Part shown: positions 8,590-17,010 of the stretch, piece after piece | Layout of the letters: every line of letters begins with the position of its first letter | Position numbering within the stretch: position 1 is the stretch's first letter | DNA from: Leptospira sp. | GTDB taxonomy: Bacteria > Spirochaetota > Leptospiria > Leptospirales > Leptospiraceae | Direction of reading: 5' to 3' | Assembly (NCBI GenBank): GCA_016742255.1 | Contig: JACVCB010000015.1 | Span: forward strand, 1-64,000 | DNA: 64,000 nt | Program-made: the position numbers and the translations under genes | The notes under the pieces: model-generated | Database searches by the model: none | The model's input: only the letters and a program-made list of their open reading frames with translations | Told to the model about the DNA's origin: nothing

Positions 8590-10071
8590 TCACGGCTTTC
8601 GTACTTTATTCAAGTAATATTTTGATCGGTAGGTCTTACCACTTGGAGAATCCAAAAAATTGAGAAAAAGTGGGTCTCCTTCTAATTTTTGGAAGAGGTC
8701 TAAATCGAGGTAAAGAGCTTGGTCTAACCAAAGTTTTCCTTCACTTTCACGTTTGGTTGCGTAAGAAGCTCTCGCTAATTTGTAATACACGATGGGTAAA
8801 AATACCTTTTCTCCACCTAAAATCTGTGCTCGTTTTAAATTGGTATAAGCCTCATCAAAATTGCCTAAACTCAATTCACAGGATCCTCTATAATAAAAAA
8901 GGAAAAATCTTGGATAAGCCATAAGCCTTCTTGAATTAAGTTTTTCCAGACTCGTCAAACAAGCTTTAGGTTCCTTTGACATCAAATAAGCATATGCCAA
9001 GTTGAGTGAAATTTCAGGACTAATTTCGCCATGAACCTTACGGTAAATATCGGCCGTTTTTTTATAACTTTCCTTCGCAGAAGAATAATCATTTAATACA
9101 TAAAGATAATAATAAGATTTGTAAAGAAGGACATCCAAAGAATCGGATTCACAAACGCGGTAGGAAAAAAATTCATCCAATGTTTTTGTAAAAGAATGAA
9201 ATTCCCTTTCATTGTATTCAATGTTTGCGATTTTTCTCAGTAAGGAACAAGTACGAAGGGTTCCATTGGGAACTTCCTTTTTGTATTCGGCTAGAGACTT
9301 TCGATAAAACTTAAGAGCCTCCTTCCATTTTTCTTGTGATTCTAGTTGTGTGGCTTCTCTTTCTTCTTTTTCACCTACACCTTCACAATAGGTTTCTTTA
9401 TTGTTTTCAAAATAACAGATTCTTTCCTTATATCCATTTTCATTGGCATCATACTCAATTCTAACAAGTTTACAATTTTGGTAGTACCACCATTCATCTA
9501 TACCTCCAAAATCATTTTTGTCTTTTGTGATTTCTTTGGGACAACCATTACTTGCATAATAGGTAAAACTATCCTTTTTACCATTTTTGGTTTCATCTTC
9601 TTCGGTCAGATACAGTTGTCCACTTTGGTTAAAATGATCATACCGGTAGGGGAAAAATTCGTTTTCGTTTAGGAAAAAATGAATTTTTAAAAGAGAACTA
9701 GCATTTTTCCACCCTGAGAAACATGTGAAACTTGTTTTACCACTTAAAAAATTTTGGGAAAGATCTCCATAAAAATCGTTTAGGTGGGAACGTATGTCTT
9801 CTTTGAGCCTTGGATAAGGGTAGCTTGAGTGGTATTTTTCGATGTACTTTTGGCAAAACCAAAATACTTCATGATTAAAGGTTTCTTTGTGAATGAAGGA
9901 TGGACTTTGGTTGGCAAAACCAAACCGAAATCGTTTGGGACTATCATCTTCTAGTTCAAACGTTTCTTTTGATTTTTGAATGGCATCCCAGTAACCCTCT
10001 AAAAGCGGATTTGCATTGAGAGGGATTATCAATAGGAAAAGAAACGTGACAAAGTTTCGGAAATAGATCAA
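8590..10071 (-). CDS. Secreted repeat (TPR-like) protein, function unknown
   Basis: A 493-residue protein with an N-terminal signal peptide (hydrophobic core FVTFLFLLIIPLNA) and no lipobox cysteine. The middle (residues about 130-230) is rich in short strands with motifs like YYASNGCPKEI, DEWWYYQNCKL and EYDANENGYKERI, suggestive of antitoxin-MORN-like repeats that read out as repeated beta hairpins. The C-terminal part (about 235-480) is helical, with several TPR-like pairs such as ESYKKTADIYRKVHGEISPE and GNFDEAYTNLKRAQILGG. It is probably periplasmic or outer-membrane associated. The start codon is a TTG that overlaps the stop of the upstream YopX-domain gene (TTGA), so translation is likely coupled. 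Confidence 0.75.
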   Translation of the reverse strand: MIYFRNFVTFLFLLIIPLNANPLLEGYWDAIQKSKETFELEDDSPKRFRFGFANQSPSFIHKETFNHEVFWFCQKYIEKYHSSYPYPRLKEDIRSHLNDFYGDLSQNFLSGKTSFTCFSGWKNASSLLKIHFFLNENEFFPYRYDHFNQSGQLYLTEEDETKNGKKDSFTYYASNGCPKEITKDKNDFGGIDEWWYYQNCKLVRIEYDANENGYKERICYFENNKETYCEGVGEKEEREATQLESQEKWKEALKFYRKSLAEYKKEVPNGTLRTCSLLRKIANIEYNEREFHSFTKTLDEFFSYRVCESDSLDVLLYKSYYYLYVLNDYSSAKESYKKTADIYRKVHGEISPEISLNLAYAYLMSKEPKACLTSLEKLNSRRLMAYPRFFLFYYRGSCELSLGNFDEAYTNLKRAQILGGEKVFLPIVYYKLARASYATKRESEGKLWLDQALYLDLDLFQKLEGDPLFLNFLDSPSGKTYRSKYYLNKVRKP

Positions 10072-10448
10072 GATTTACTTTTCAAATACAAATCGTACAA
10101 AATCGGATTTTCATAAGGATTTCCCACTTTACGGATGGAAAATAATTGTAGGAGCGGAGGTCCGTTTTCTAAATAAAATGCACCGTGTTCGTGATTGTAT
10201 CGTATAATTCCTGTATGTTGGGTAAGGTTTCCACCTTTGGCAACTGTATGTTCAATGATATCCTCTTCGTACAATTCTTTGTCATACTTATCTTTTAAGC
10301 CAGTGAAACAATTAATCACATAATTATCTTCGTTTGGAATGGGTTGGCCAAACTTAAGTAGTTTTCCATCTAAGGTTAAAGAAAATCCTTTTTGGGTGAA
10401 TTCTTTCTCTTGTTTGTCCCATACTCGGAATCGAATTGTGAATGCCAT
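10068..10448 (-). CDS. YopX-domain protein
   Basis: A 126-residue protein with the features of the YopX family: the opening IRFRVWDKQEKEF, the central block CFTGLKDKYDKELYEEDII and the following hydrophobic strands that end in VGNPYENPILY. This family is best known from phages of Firmicutes and its biochemical role is not established. I start it at the ATG at 10448 because the family begins at the RFRVWD strand; a TTG at 10460 would add four residues. It overlaps the secreted repeat protein gene downstream by TTGA. No other phage gene surrounds it, so this is a domesticated copy or a distinct branch. Confidence 0.8.
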   Translation of the reverse strand: MAFTIRFRVWDKQEKEFTQKGFSLTLDGKLLKFGQPIPNEDNYVINCFTGLKDKYDKELYEEDIIEHTVAKGGNLTQHTGIIRYNHEHGAFYLENGPPLLQLFSIRKVGNPYENPILYDLYLKSKS

Positions 10449-10543
10449 AACAGGAACCAATTTAAGTAGGTCGAAGTCCTTTCCAAGGAAAATTCAAAAA
10501 AAAATCAGTGGTCAATGGATGAATTCTAGAGGATCTTAGCCCC

Positions 10544-11317
10544 ATGAAGGTGATTTCAGTTTCCAATATCAAAGGGGGAAGTGGTAAATCCACAACAGCA
10601 GCCCACTTGGCTTGTGCTTTAGCAAGAAGAGGGAAAACTCTCATTGTTGATATGGATATGCAGGGGGATTTAACTGATTTTTCTTTGCCTGATTTGGATT
10701 TATCTGCATTAGATGAATCCAATGTCATGAGTGTGCTTCTCGGAATGAAAAAAATTTCTGACTGTATCCGCAAAACAAAACACTTTGATGTGTTACCGTC
10801 TACACTGAGTTTGGCAAAACTCACAAAATACAATCCTGATTCCACAAGTTTGTGCCTTCAGTTCAAACGTTCATTAGAAGAAATACGTAAAAATTACCAA
10901 TTTGTTGTGATTGATACTCCAGGTTCGGCAAAACATGAGCTCACAACTGCGATCTATAATTCGGAACTTATTTTGATTCCTGTGACACCCAGTAAATGGA
11001 CCATTAGGGCCGTCAATCTTTTGTTAGATGAAATTACACAAACCGAAACTGTTTTTAGTCAAAAGAAAAAAATTGCCTTTGTGCCTTCTTGGTTTGGTCC
11101 TTCCAAAAAACATCGAGAACTATTGGAAAAATTAAAAGCGATCGAAGAAATTCCTACTTTAGGAGAGATTCCAAAATCTGAATCCATAAAGGCAAAAACG
11201 GAAAAACAAGAATCCTTAAAGAAAGACACAAATGCTTGGTATGCATTTGATCGATTGGCAGACGAAACCATTGCCCTTGTTGATCCAGAAAATTCGATTT
11301 CCCAAATTCGATTGTAA
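10544..11317 (+). CDS. ParA/MinD-family ATPase without a ParB partner
   Basis: A 257-residue deviant Walker P-loop ATPase: KGGSGKST at residues 10-17 with the signature first lysine (Lys10), Walker A-prime [12 protein letters not shown] and Walker [10 protein letters not shown]. The family forms ATP-dependent dimers that move or place chromosomes, plasmids or protein assemblies. No parB, parS-like array or chromosome-partitioning neighbour is in view; the gene stands alone between two minus-strand genes. It is therefore an orphan ParA, possibly for positioning a protein complex rather than DNA. AGAGGATC lies about a dozen bases before the ATG. Confidence 0.88.
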   Translation: MKVISVSNIKGGSGKSTTAAHLACALARRGKTLIVDMDMQGDLTDFSLPDLDLSALDESNVMSVLLGMKKISDCIRKTKHFDVLPSTLSLAKLTKYNPDSTSLCLQFKRSLEEIRKNYQFVVIDTPGSAKHELTTAIYNSELILIPVTPSKWTIRAVNLLLDEITQTETVFSQKKKIAFVPSWFGPSKKHRELLEKLKAIEEIPTLGEIPKSESIKAKTEKQESLKKDTNAWYAFDRLADETIALVDPENSISQIRL

Positions 11318-11327
11318 CAAACAAAGT

Positions 11328-12683
11328 TTAATCTTTAGGTTCGAAACTTGTTTGGTGTTTTTTTCGTTCAGCTGCGATTTCTTGGATATGTCCTGCAAAA
11401 CTAGGATGGTGTTTTAAGATCTCAGTAAAGGCATCTCGACTGAGTGTATAAACATCACAATAAGATCCCGCTTTGATAGTGGCTGTCCGCAAAGAATCAT
11501 CAATCAAACTCATCTCACCAAAAAAAGATCCAGAATTTAAAGTCGCGAGTAGTTCTCCCGATTTTTCTTTGATCACTTCTACATGGCCCTTTGACAAAAA
11601 ATACATATTATGAGGGACATCACCTTCGCGGAAAATCACATCTCCCTTCATATAATAAGCAGGTTTTAATTCGAGAACAACTTCTCGTTTTAATTCTTCT
11701 GGTGCATGTTTAAAAAATGGAACCACGGAAATCAGATGGTTGTGTAAAAACATCGATACATCAATTTTGATTCCCGATGGAAGTTGGTCCCAAATTTCTT
11801 TTTCATCAATTCCGTGTTTGTTTTCCCAAAGATTGATGTAGTAGGATCTGATCCTATTTGCTAAGTGTGGAGGTAATTTTTTGTATTTAATGAAGGAATT
11901 AATTGTATTTAATTTTTCTTGGAACGTAACGCGAGAAATATCCAGATTCGATAATAAGGTAGCAATGTTACCAATCACATAACCATAAATACCAACACCT
12001 AAAATCATCACACCCATCGTATAAATCGTTTGTCGGTTTGTAGTGGGAGTGATATCCCCATAACCAATGGTTGTAAGAGTTGTGACTGACCAGTACAAAG
12101 AACGGATATAACGTGTTGTCATATCTTTGTCTGGTAAAAACTCAGGACTCAAATGGATCCAACCACATGCGACCCAGTGAGCAAAAAGGGAAGTCCAATA
12201 CACAAAAAAAATCAATCGAAAGGTCATTGGATTGATCACATCCAATAATTTAAATCGATCTTCCGACTCAGCACCAAGCGCTAACATCCTTAAGGATTTA
12301 AAAAGTTCAAAGACTCTAACAGATCGTAACAATCGTAAAATTTTTAAACTGTCTGTCACTCCGAAGTATTGGAAAAAAAATCCACCGAATAAATCGAAGG
12401 GAAAGGCAGATAAAAAATCGATGAGGAACCAGGATTTTAAATACGTTTTGGCTACGATTTTTTTGTTTTGGATGAGGAGCCTGTCCTTCAGGATCGCAGT
12501 AAAAAAATGGAGAATTAAGTCGATTCCAAATACGACTTGGATGCCTCTCTCGAAGTTAGTAACACCTACTGATAGTTTATGAGGGAATACAAGGCGAAGT
12601 GGGACTTCTATGGCAAAGTAGGTAATACAAATAAAGACAAAAAGATCCCAGATTCGTTTGTAGGGAGAATTTGGATGGATCAT
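11328..12683 (-). CDS. Six-TM potassium channel with C-terminal cyclic-nucleotide-binding domain
   Basis: A 451-residue channel subunit. Membrane segments S1-S6 occupy about residues 10-240, with an S4 that carries regularly spaced arginines (LKILRLLRSVRVFELFKSLR, 113-132) and the potassium selectivity filter TIGYGD at 205-210. A helical C-linker follows (241-320), then a CNBD (321-435) with the phosphate-binding cassette FGEMSLIDDSLRTAT at 388-402, including the conserved Glu and Arg399. It should be an inner-membrane tetramer gated by cAMP or cGMP. A class III cyclase is encoded about 48 kb away in this same window, but no direct link is visible. The N terminus is short and complete. Confidence 0.92.
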   Translation of the reverse strand: MIHPNSPYKRIWDLFVFICITYFAIEVPLRLVFPHKLSVGVTNFERGIQVVFGIDLILHFFTAILKDRLLIQNKKIVAKTYLKSWFLIDFLSAFPFDLFGGFFFQYFGVTDSLKILRLLRSVRVFELFKSLRMLALGAESEDRFKLLDVINPMTFRLIFFVYWTSLFAHWVACGWIHLSPEFLPDKDMTTRYIRSLYWSVTTLTTIGYGDITPTTNRQTIYTMGVMILGVGIYGYVIGNIATLLSNLDISRVTFQEKLNTINSFIKYKKLPPHLANRIRSYYINLWENKHGIDEKEIWDQLPSGIKIDVSMFLHNHLISVVPFFKHAPEELKREVVLELKPAYYMKGDVIFREGDVPHNMYFLSKGHVEVIKEKSGELLATLNSGSFFGEMSLIDDSLRTATIKAGSYCDVYTLSRDAFTEILKHHPSFAGHIQEIAAERKKHQTSFEPKD

Positions 12684-12763
12684 ATTCTATAGTATCGACA
12701 AGCTATGTTTTATATTTGCGTTCTTTCAGATAAAAAAAATCCTGAATTGGATAAGAGGTGATT

Positions 12764-13084
12764 ATGTTCGGTGGAGCCGGTGGAAACAAGTTTGATATGC
12801 TCAAACAGATGAAAAAAATGCGTTCGCAAGTGAAAACCATGGAAAAGGAACTTGCTGGCCTAAATTTTGTGGGAATTTCTAAAAATAAACTTCTATCCGT
12901 TACTTTGGACGGTAAATTCCAAATGAAATCGATCCAAATTGAAGATGAATTATTGGAAAAAAAGGATAAAAATCTTCTCGAACGTTCCATCCAAGAAGCC
13001 TACACAAAAGCATTACAAGATGCGCAGGCTGGGGCAGCTAAACAAATGCAAGCGATGGGTGGATTTCCAGGACTTGGAATGTAA
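12764..13084 (+). CDS. ybaB: YbaB/EbfC nucleoid-associated DNA-binding protein
   Basis: A 106-residue protein of typical YbaB/EbfC length, with a glycine-rich start (MFGGAGGNKFDMLKQMKKM), the central strands LLSVTLDGKFQMKSIQIEDE and a helical tail ending in a Met/Gly-rich segment (MQAMGGFPGLGM). The homodimer has a tweezer shape and binds DNA; the Borrelia homologue EbfC is a known regulator and nucleoid protein. AAGAGG lies 5 nt before the ATG at 12764, which decides against a GTG two codons upstream. In many bacteria it sits between dnaX and recR; here neither is adjacent. It ends at a strong terminator. Confidence 0.93.
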   Translation: MFGGAGGNKFDMLKQMKKMRSQVKTMEKELAGLNFVGISKNKLLSVTLDGKFQMKSIQIEDELLEKKDKNLLERSIQEAYTKALQDAQAGAAKQMQAMGGFPGLGM

Positions 13085-13120
13085 GCTACAAATTTGTTTT
13101 AGTTCATTCTAAAAATGGAA

Positions 13121-13154
13121 AAGCCTACAAAGGAATTCTTTGTAGGCTTTTTTT
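13121..13154 (+). terminator. Strong Rho-independent terminator between ybaB and the OmpA lipoprotein gene
   Basis: AAGCCTACAAAG (13121-13132) pairs perfectly with CTTTGTAGGCTT (13138-13149) around a 5-nt loop, followed by a T run to 13154. On the opposite strand the hairpin is followed by only four T, so it may weakly serve the convergent gene too. Confidence 0.92.
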
Positions 13155-13191
13155 ATGGGATTTTTCCCTTTTTCGTGGTTACTAAATGTAA

Positions 13192-13923
13192 TTAACTTGC
13201 TGGTACAATTTCCACTTCAACACGTCGGTTAGAACCATCTTTTGGATCTACATTTTTCAGTGGAGTAGTAGAACCTAATCCTTGTACGGTTCCAATTCGT
13301 TTTCCTTCAACACCGTTTTCAATGATAGCATCTTTTGCAGTCACCGCTCGGTCAGTCGAAAGTTTTTGGTTGAGGTCTTCCGCACCAGTGCGGTTTGCAT
13401 GACCAGTGATATTGATTTTAGTTTCAGGGTAAGCAGCAAGTGCTTCCGCTAACTTATCAATGTTTTCCTTTCCTTTTCCTTTGAGGTCAGCTTTTCCATC
13501 TTCGAATGCGATTCCTCCGTCCATAGAGGCAGTAAGAGCCACAGTTTCACCACCACGTTCACTTTTTGTAAGAGTGATGCCTTGTTTTTTCATTTCTTCC
13601 GCCATGTTGTCGTACATGGTGTTGAGATAAAAACCTGTTCCAAGTCCTGCCAAACATCCAGCACCCAAACCAACAATTTTACCTTTGTTTTGAGGTTTCT
13701 TCTTTTCCATTGCCAAAGATTCTTTTACTTGTCTTTGGAAATCGTTCTTTTTGTTTTTAGTGTCTTTTTTTCTTTGTGACTCATCATACACTGCACCTAA
13801 CGCAAGACCAACTCCACATCCAATGGATGTACTGAGGATGAGACGTTTTGTGTTGTCTGAAAGGCCACAAGAAATTGTGGTAAGTAATGATAGGGATAAG
13901 ATTCCGGAAATGATTTGTTTCAA
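13192..13923 (-). CDS. OmpA-family lipoprotein with glycine-zipper segment
   Basis: A 243-residue protein. A signal peptide ends in the lipobox TTISC (Cys19). Residues about 30-105 hold two glycine-rich hydrophobic stretches (IGCGVGLALGAVYD and IVGLGAGCLAGLGTGFYL), the pattern of a glycine zipper that can insert into or pack on a membrane. Residues about 135-240 are an OmpA C-terminal domain that should bind peptidoglycan: INITGHANRTGAEDLNQKLS, the RA pair and the closing SNRRVEVEI. It is likely a Pal-like anchor at the outer membrane. The start is TTG with GAGGA 8 nt upstream. It lies downstream of flaB but behind that gene's terminator. Confidence 0.9.
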   Translation of the reverse strand: MKQIISGILSLSLLTTISCGLSDNTKRLILSTSIGCGVGLALGAVYDESQRKKDTKNKKNDFQRQVKESLAMEKKKPQNKGKIVGLGAGCLAGLGTGFYLNTMYDNMAEEMKKQGITLTKSERGGETVALTASMDGGIAFEDGKADLKGKGKENIDKLAEALAAYPETKINITGHANRTGAEDLNQKLSTDRAVTAKDAIIENGVEGKRIGTVQGLGSTTPLKNVDPKDGSNRRVEVEIVPAS

Positions 13924-13967
13924 AGTGATTGTCCTCGCTCACCTTCTCAATGAAGGTTTCGGACAAA

Positions 13968-14004
13968 GTTTAAAGAAATCCTCCCTGTTTGCAAGGAGGA
14001 TTTC
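13968..14004 (-). terminator. Rho-independent terminator of flaB
   Basis: On the minus strand GAAATCCTCC and GGAGGATTTC (13975-13984 and 13995-14004 on the plus strand) form a perfect 10-bp stem with a 10-nt loop, followed by TTTAAACTTT. It sits 16 bp after the flaB stop codon. Confidence 0.85.
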
Positions 14005-14020
14005 CATCTCTTTAAAATCC

Positions 14021-14869
14021 TTAGTATCTGTCTGTGAGGAGTTTTACTACTGATTCTGGTCTGAGATTTGCTTGGGCAAGCATGGCCACACCCGATTTGG
14101 TTAGGATTTGGTTTTTGGAGTATTCTACCATTTCCGTTGCCATATCTGCATCTCTGATTTGTGATTCGGAAGAAACCATGTTCACATAGTTATTACTAAG
14201 TGATTTTAAGGTTAAATCCAATCGGTTGTAATAGGCACCCAAGTCCGACCGTAATCGATTCACTCTAGAAATGGCATCATCCAAGACTTGGAGTGAATCG
14301 GTAGCTTTATTTGGCGTTGAAAGTGTCAACTTGTTTCCAGCTTGTTTCAGTTTTAAAGAAGAACTTGTCATCGTATTGATAAACACTTCTATCTTTTCTG
14401 ATCCGTTTGCACCCACTTGTAGTGTCATTGGGTTTTTGCCAGCACGAGAAAATCGACCATCTAGTGGCCTAACTTTGTTAAACTCTGCAGATGTTCCGAT
14501 CCTTTCCACTTCTTCGACTAATTGTGATACTTCCAATTGGACAAGTTTCCTGTCTTCATTCGAATAGATCCCGTTAGCTGATTGAACTGAAAGTTCACGT
14601 AACCTCTGTAAGATAGAGTTTACTTGGTCCAAAGATCCTTCCGTAACTTGTAAAAACGACATACCATCCTGGGTATTTCGTTCTGCTTGGCCTAAAGCTC
14701 GGATTTGGGATCTAAGTTTTTCGGATACGGAGAATCCCAAGGAATCATCCCCTGGTCTGTTAATTCGCATACCCGTTGCTAGGTGTTCCATGGACTTGTC
14801 CATGTCACGACTTGTGTTTGTGAGTGCCCGTTTTGCAACGAGTGCACTGATGTTGTGATTGATAATCAT
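14021..14869 (-). CDS. flaB: Periplasmic flagellar core protein FlaB (flagellin)
   Basis: A 282-residue flagellin, the usual length for spirochaetal FlaB. The conserved N-terminal helix (MIINHNISALVAKRALTNTS, then LATGMRINRPGDDSLGFSV) and the C-terminal helix (SQIRDADMATEMVEYSKNQI, then MLAQANLRPESVVKLL) flank a short centre, without the large outer domains of external flagellins. It builds the core of the endoflagellum in the periplasm. I start it at the ATG at 14869, which has AGGAGGG 6-7 nt upstream; an ATG eight codons earlier lacks this. Leptospira carry several flaB copies; which one this is cannot be said. It has its own promoter, a long leader and a terminator. Confidence 0.96.
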   Translation of the reverse strand: MIINHNISALVAKRALTNTSRDMDKSMEHLATGMRINRPGDDSLGFSVSEKLRSQIRALGQAERNTQDGMSFLQVTEGSLDQVNSILQRLRELSVQSANGIYSNEDRKLVQLEVSQLVEEVERIGTSAEFNKVRPLDGRFSRAGKNPMTLQVGANGSEKIEVFINTMTSSSLKLKQAGNKLTLSTPNKATDSLQVLDDAISRVNRLRSDLGAYYNRLDLTLKSLSNNYVNMVSSESQIRDADMATEMVEYSKNQILTKSGVAMLAQANLRPESVVKLLTDRY

Positions 14870-14958
14870 TGTCACACCCTCCTGTGTGTCCATGACCCGC
14901 TTGTTTCCCTACAGGCGGAGAAAAGAAAAAATCAGTTTCCAGAAATCCTTTCCTTCGA

Positions 14959-14991
14959 GGAGAGAAGGGGTTGCCTGCCCTTGGTTCTCCC
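14959..14991 (-). other. Hairpin in the long 5' leader of flaB
   Basis: GAGAA (14962-14966) pairs with TTCTC (14985-14989), and an inner GGG can pair with CCC (14978-14980). It lies inside a leader of roughly 140 nt between the predicted promoter and the flaB start. A role in mRNA stability or translation is only a guess. Confidence 0.4.
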
Positions 14992-15015
14992 GTGAATTTT
15001 TCCTTTCCAGATGAT

Positions 15016-15043
15016 TCTATACCAAAAAACTTATGTCTGTAAA
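15016..15043 (-). promoter_or_regulatory. Candidate promoter of flaB
   Basis: On the minus strand TTTACA (15038-15043) and TATAGA (15016-15021) are 16 bp apart, and a TG dinucleotide just before the -10 box gives an extended -10. This resembles the housekeeping sigma factor rather than the flagellar sigma-28 consensus. Confidence 0.5.
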
Positions 15044-15072
15044 GAAAATTTAAGGTGCGAGGTCTTAAGATT

Positions 15073-15645
15073 TTGAAAATCTACACCAAATTTGGCGACG
15101 GCGGGCAAACGTATTTAGCGTCTGGGAAAAAAGTTTCGAAAACTGACAGACGAGTTGATTTGTATGGAACCTGTGATGAATTGAATAGCACCATTGGTCT
15201 TGCACTTTCACTTGGTAAAAAAGAAACTCTCCCTACTTCTTTTTTGGAACATTTACAAAACATCCAAAGTTTTCTTTTTGAAATTGGTTCGGAGCTCGCA
15301 GGTTATGTGCCAAAGGAAGCTAAGGATGGAACTGTTGTGAATGCAAATGATGTGAGTATTTTGGAACAGGAGATTGACCGTTTGATGGAAACCCTTCCCG
15401 AAATTAAATTTTTCATTTTGCCAGGAGGAAGTCCTTTTTCCAGCGCTTTACATATGGCACGAACGATATGCCGTAGGTTAGAAAGGGATTTACTTGTTTA
15501 TATAGAGGCTGGTGGTGAGATTCATAACGATCTTAGAATTTACATCAATCGTTTATCTGATTATTTATTTGTTGCTGCAAGGTTTGTCAATTTTTCATTG
15601 GGGCAAGAGGAAACCATTTGGAAAAGTCGTACCAAAACAAACTAG
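15073..15645 (+). CDS. Cob(I)alamin adenosyltransferase, PduO/MMAB type
   Basis: A 190-residue protein. The ATP-binding N-terminal signature KIYTKFGDGGQTYLASG starts at residue 2, followed by KTDRRVDLYGTCDELNS; the C-terminal helix pair contains LPGGSPFSSALHMARTICRRLER with the conserved R/E positions. It transfers the adenosyl group of ATP to cob(I)alamin, making coenzyme B12. The TTG at 15073 places the protein start right at the conserved KIYTK motif and has CGAGG upstream; a GTG at 15055 is the alternative and would add six residues. It overlaps the transporter gene downstream by 28 bp, so the two are likely co-transcribed, although their functions seem unrelated. Confidence 0.92.
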   Translation: MKIYTKFGDGGQTYLASGKKVSKTDRRVDLYGTCDELNSTIGLALSLGKKETLPTSFLEHLQNIQSFLFEIGSELAGYVPKEAKDGTVVNANDVSILEQEIDRLMETLPEIKFFILPGGSPFSSALHMARTICRRLERDLLVYIEAGGEIHNDLRIYINRLSDYLFVAARFVNFSLGQEETIWKSRTKTN

Positions 15646-16991
15646 AAGAACATCCTAAAGGGATCACCAGCTTATTTCTCACAGAAATGTGGGAAAGGCT
15701 TAGTTATTATGGGATGCGAGCATTACTTGTTTTGTATTTAGTGAATGCTTTAGGTTTTTCTGATAGAGATGCCGGTGTGATTTATGCGTATTATACTAGT
15801 TTTGTTTATCTAACTCCTGTTATCGGAGGGTATATCACAGATCGTTATTTGAGTTACCGATTTGCCATTTATTTAGGAAGTATTTTGATGTTACTCGGCC
15901 ATCTTTCCTTGGCTATGTCTGGATTAACTTATTTTTATTTAGGGTTATGTTTACTCGCATTAGGGAATGGATTTTTTAAACCGAATATTTCGACAATATT
16001 TGGAAGGTTATATATAGAAAAACCCAATTTAAGAGACAGTGGGTTTACCATCTTTTATATGGGAATCAATGTAGGTGGTTTACTTGGACCAATTATTTCT
16101 GGTAGTTTAGGTGAAAAGGTAGATTGGCATTTGGGATTTTTATCAGCTGGAATTGGAATGGCAATTGGTATTTTAGTATTTTATTTTGGAAGTAAATCCC
16201 TTCCCAATTCCATTTGGGAAAAAACAAAAAGAACAAGTGAAACTCAAACGGACGAAAGTTCTACATCACTAAATGTTTCCGAGAATGAGGTGATGTCAAA
16301 AATTGCACTGATTGGACTTCTTTCTTTTTTTAGTATTTTTTTCTGGATGGCATTTGAACAGATGGGTTCTTCTCTCAATTTGTTTGCCTTACGCCATACA
16401 GATAGAAGTGTTTTTGGATTTGAAATCCCTGCTTCCATCTTACAATCATTAAATCCCTTGATGATTCTGGTTTTTGGACCTTTAGTTTCTCTCCTTTGGA
16501 GTTCTCTTTCCAAAACCAATCGAAACCCAAACCCAATCTTAAAGTTTGTCATCAGTTTGTTTTTCCTCGGGGTTGGGTTTTTGGTGATGGTATTTGCCGC
16601 AACCAAAGCTGAAACGGGAGTCTCTGTTTCCCTCTTCTTTTTAGTATTTGTCTATTTTTGGAATACATTGAGTGAACTTTGTCTTTCACCTGTTGGACTA
16701 TCGTTTGTTAGTAAAATGGCTCCAACAAAGTTTGCTTCATTTCTAATGGGCACTTGGTTTTTAAGCACAGCCTTTGGTCATTATGCAGCGGGCATTCTTT
16801 CTGGTTACCAAAGAGAATGGGGCAGTATGGCTCATTTTTATGGGCTCTTTGTGATTGTCTCTTGGTTTGCTTCTCTGATTCTATTTGGAATTTACCTTTG
16901 GAAAAAAAAATCAATCCTCCCATTATTGGAATCAGAAAAAACGAGAAAATTGGACTCATCTTCACCTATACGTGTTTCCATCGAAACCTAA
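15618..16991 (+). CDS. POT-family proton-coupled oligopeptide transporter
   Basis: A 457-residue polytopic protein with 12 or more membrane segments. The first segment carries the POT/PTR2 signature LTEMWERLSYYGMRALLVLYL (an ExxER-like proton motif), and the fourth to fifth segments carry FFKPNISTIFGRLY. It imports di- and tripeptides with protons across the inner membrane. The start is a TTG at 15618 with AGAGGA upstream, inside the end of the adenosyltransferase gene. A cytoplasmic loop of about 30 residues around position 200 is charged and variable, as in the family. Confidence 0.92.
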   Translation: MEKSYQNKLEEHPKGITSLFLTEMWERLSYYGMRALLVLYLVNALGFSDRDAGVIYAYYTSFVYLTPVIGGYITDRYLSYRFAIYLGSILMLLGHLSLAMSGLTYFYLGLCLLALGNGFFKPNISTIFGRLYIEKPNLRDSGFTIFYMGINVGGLLGPIISGSLGEKVDWHLGFLSAGIGMAIGILVFYFGSKSLPNSIWEKTKRTSETQTDESSTSLNVSENEVMSKIALIGLLSFFSIFFWMAFEQMGSSLNLFALRHTDRSVFGFEIPASILQSLNPLMILVFGPLVSLLWSSLSKTNRNPNPILKFVISLFFLGVGFLVMVFAATKAETGVSVSLFFLVFVYFWNTLSELCLSPVGLSFVSKMAPTKFASFLMGTWFLSTAFGHYAAGILSGYQREWGSMAHFYGLFVIVSWFASLILFGIYLWKKKSILPLLESEKTRKLDSSSPIRVSIET

Positions 16992-17010
16992 GGTTTGTTA
17001 GCTTTTGAGA

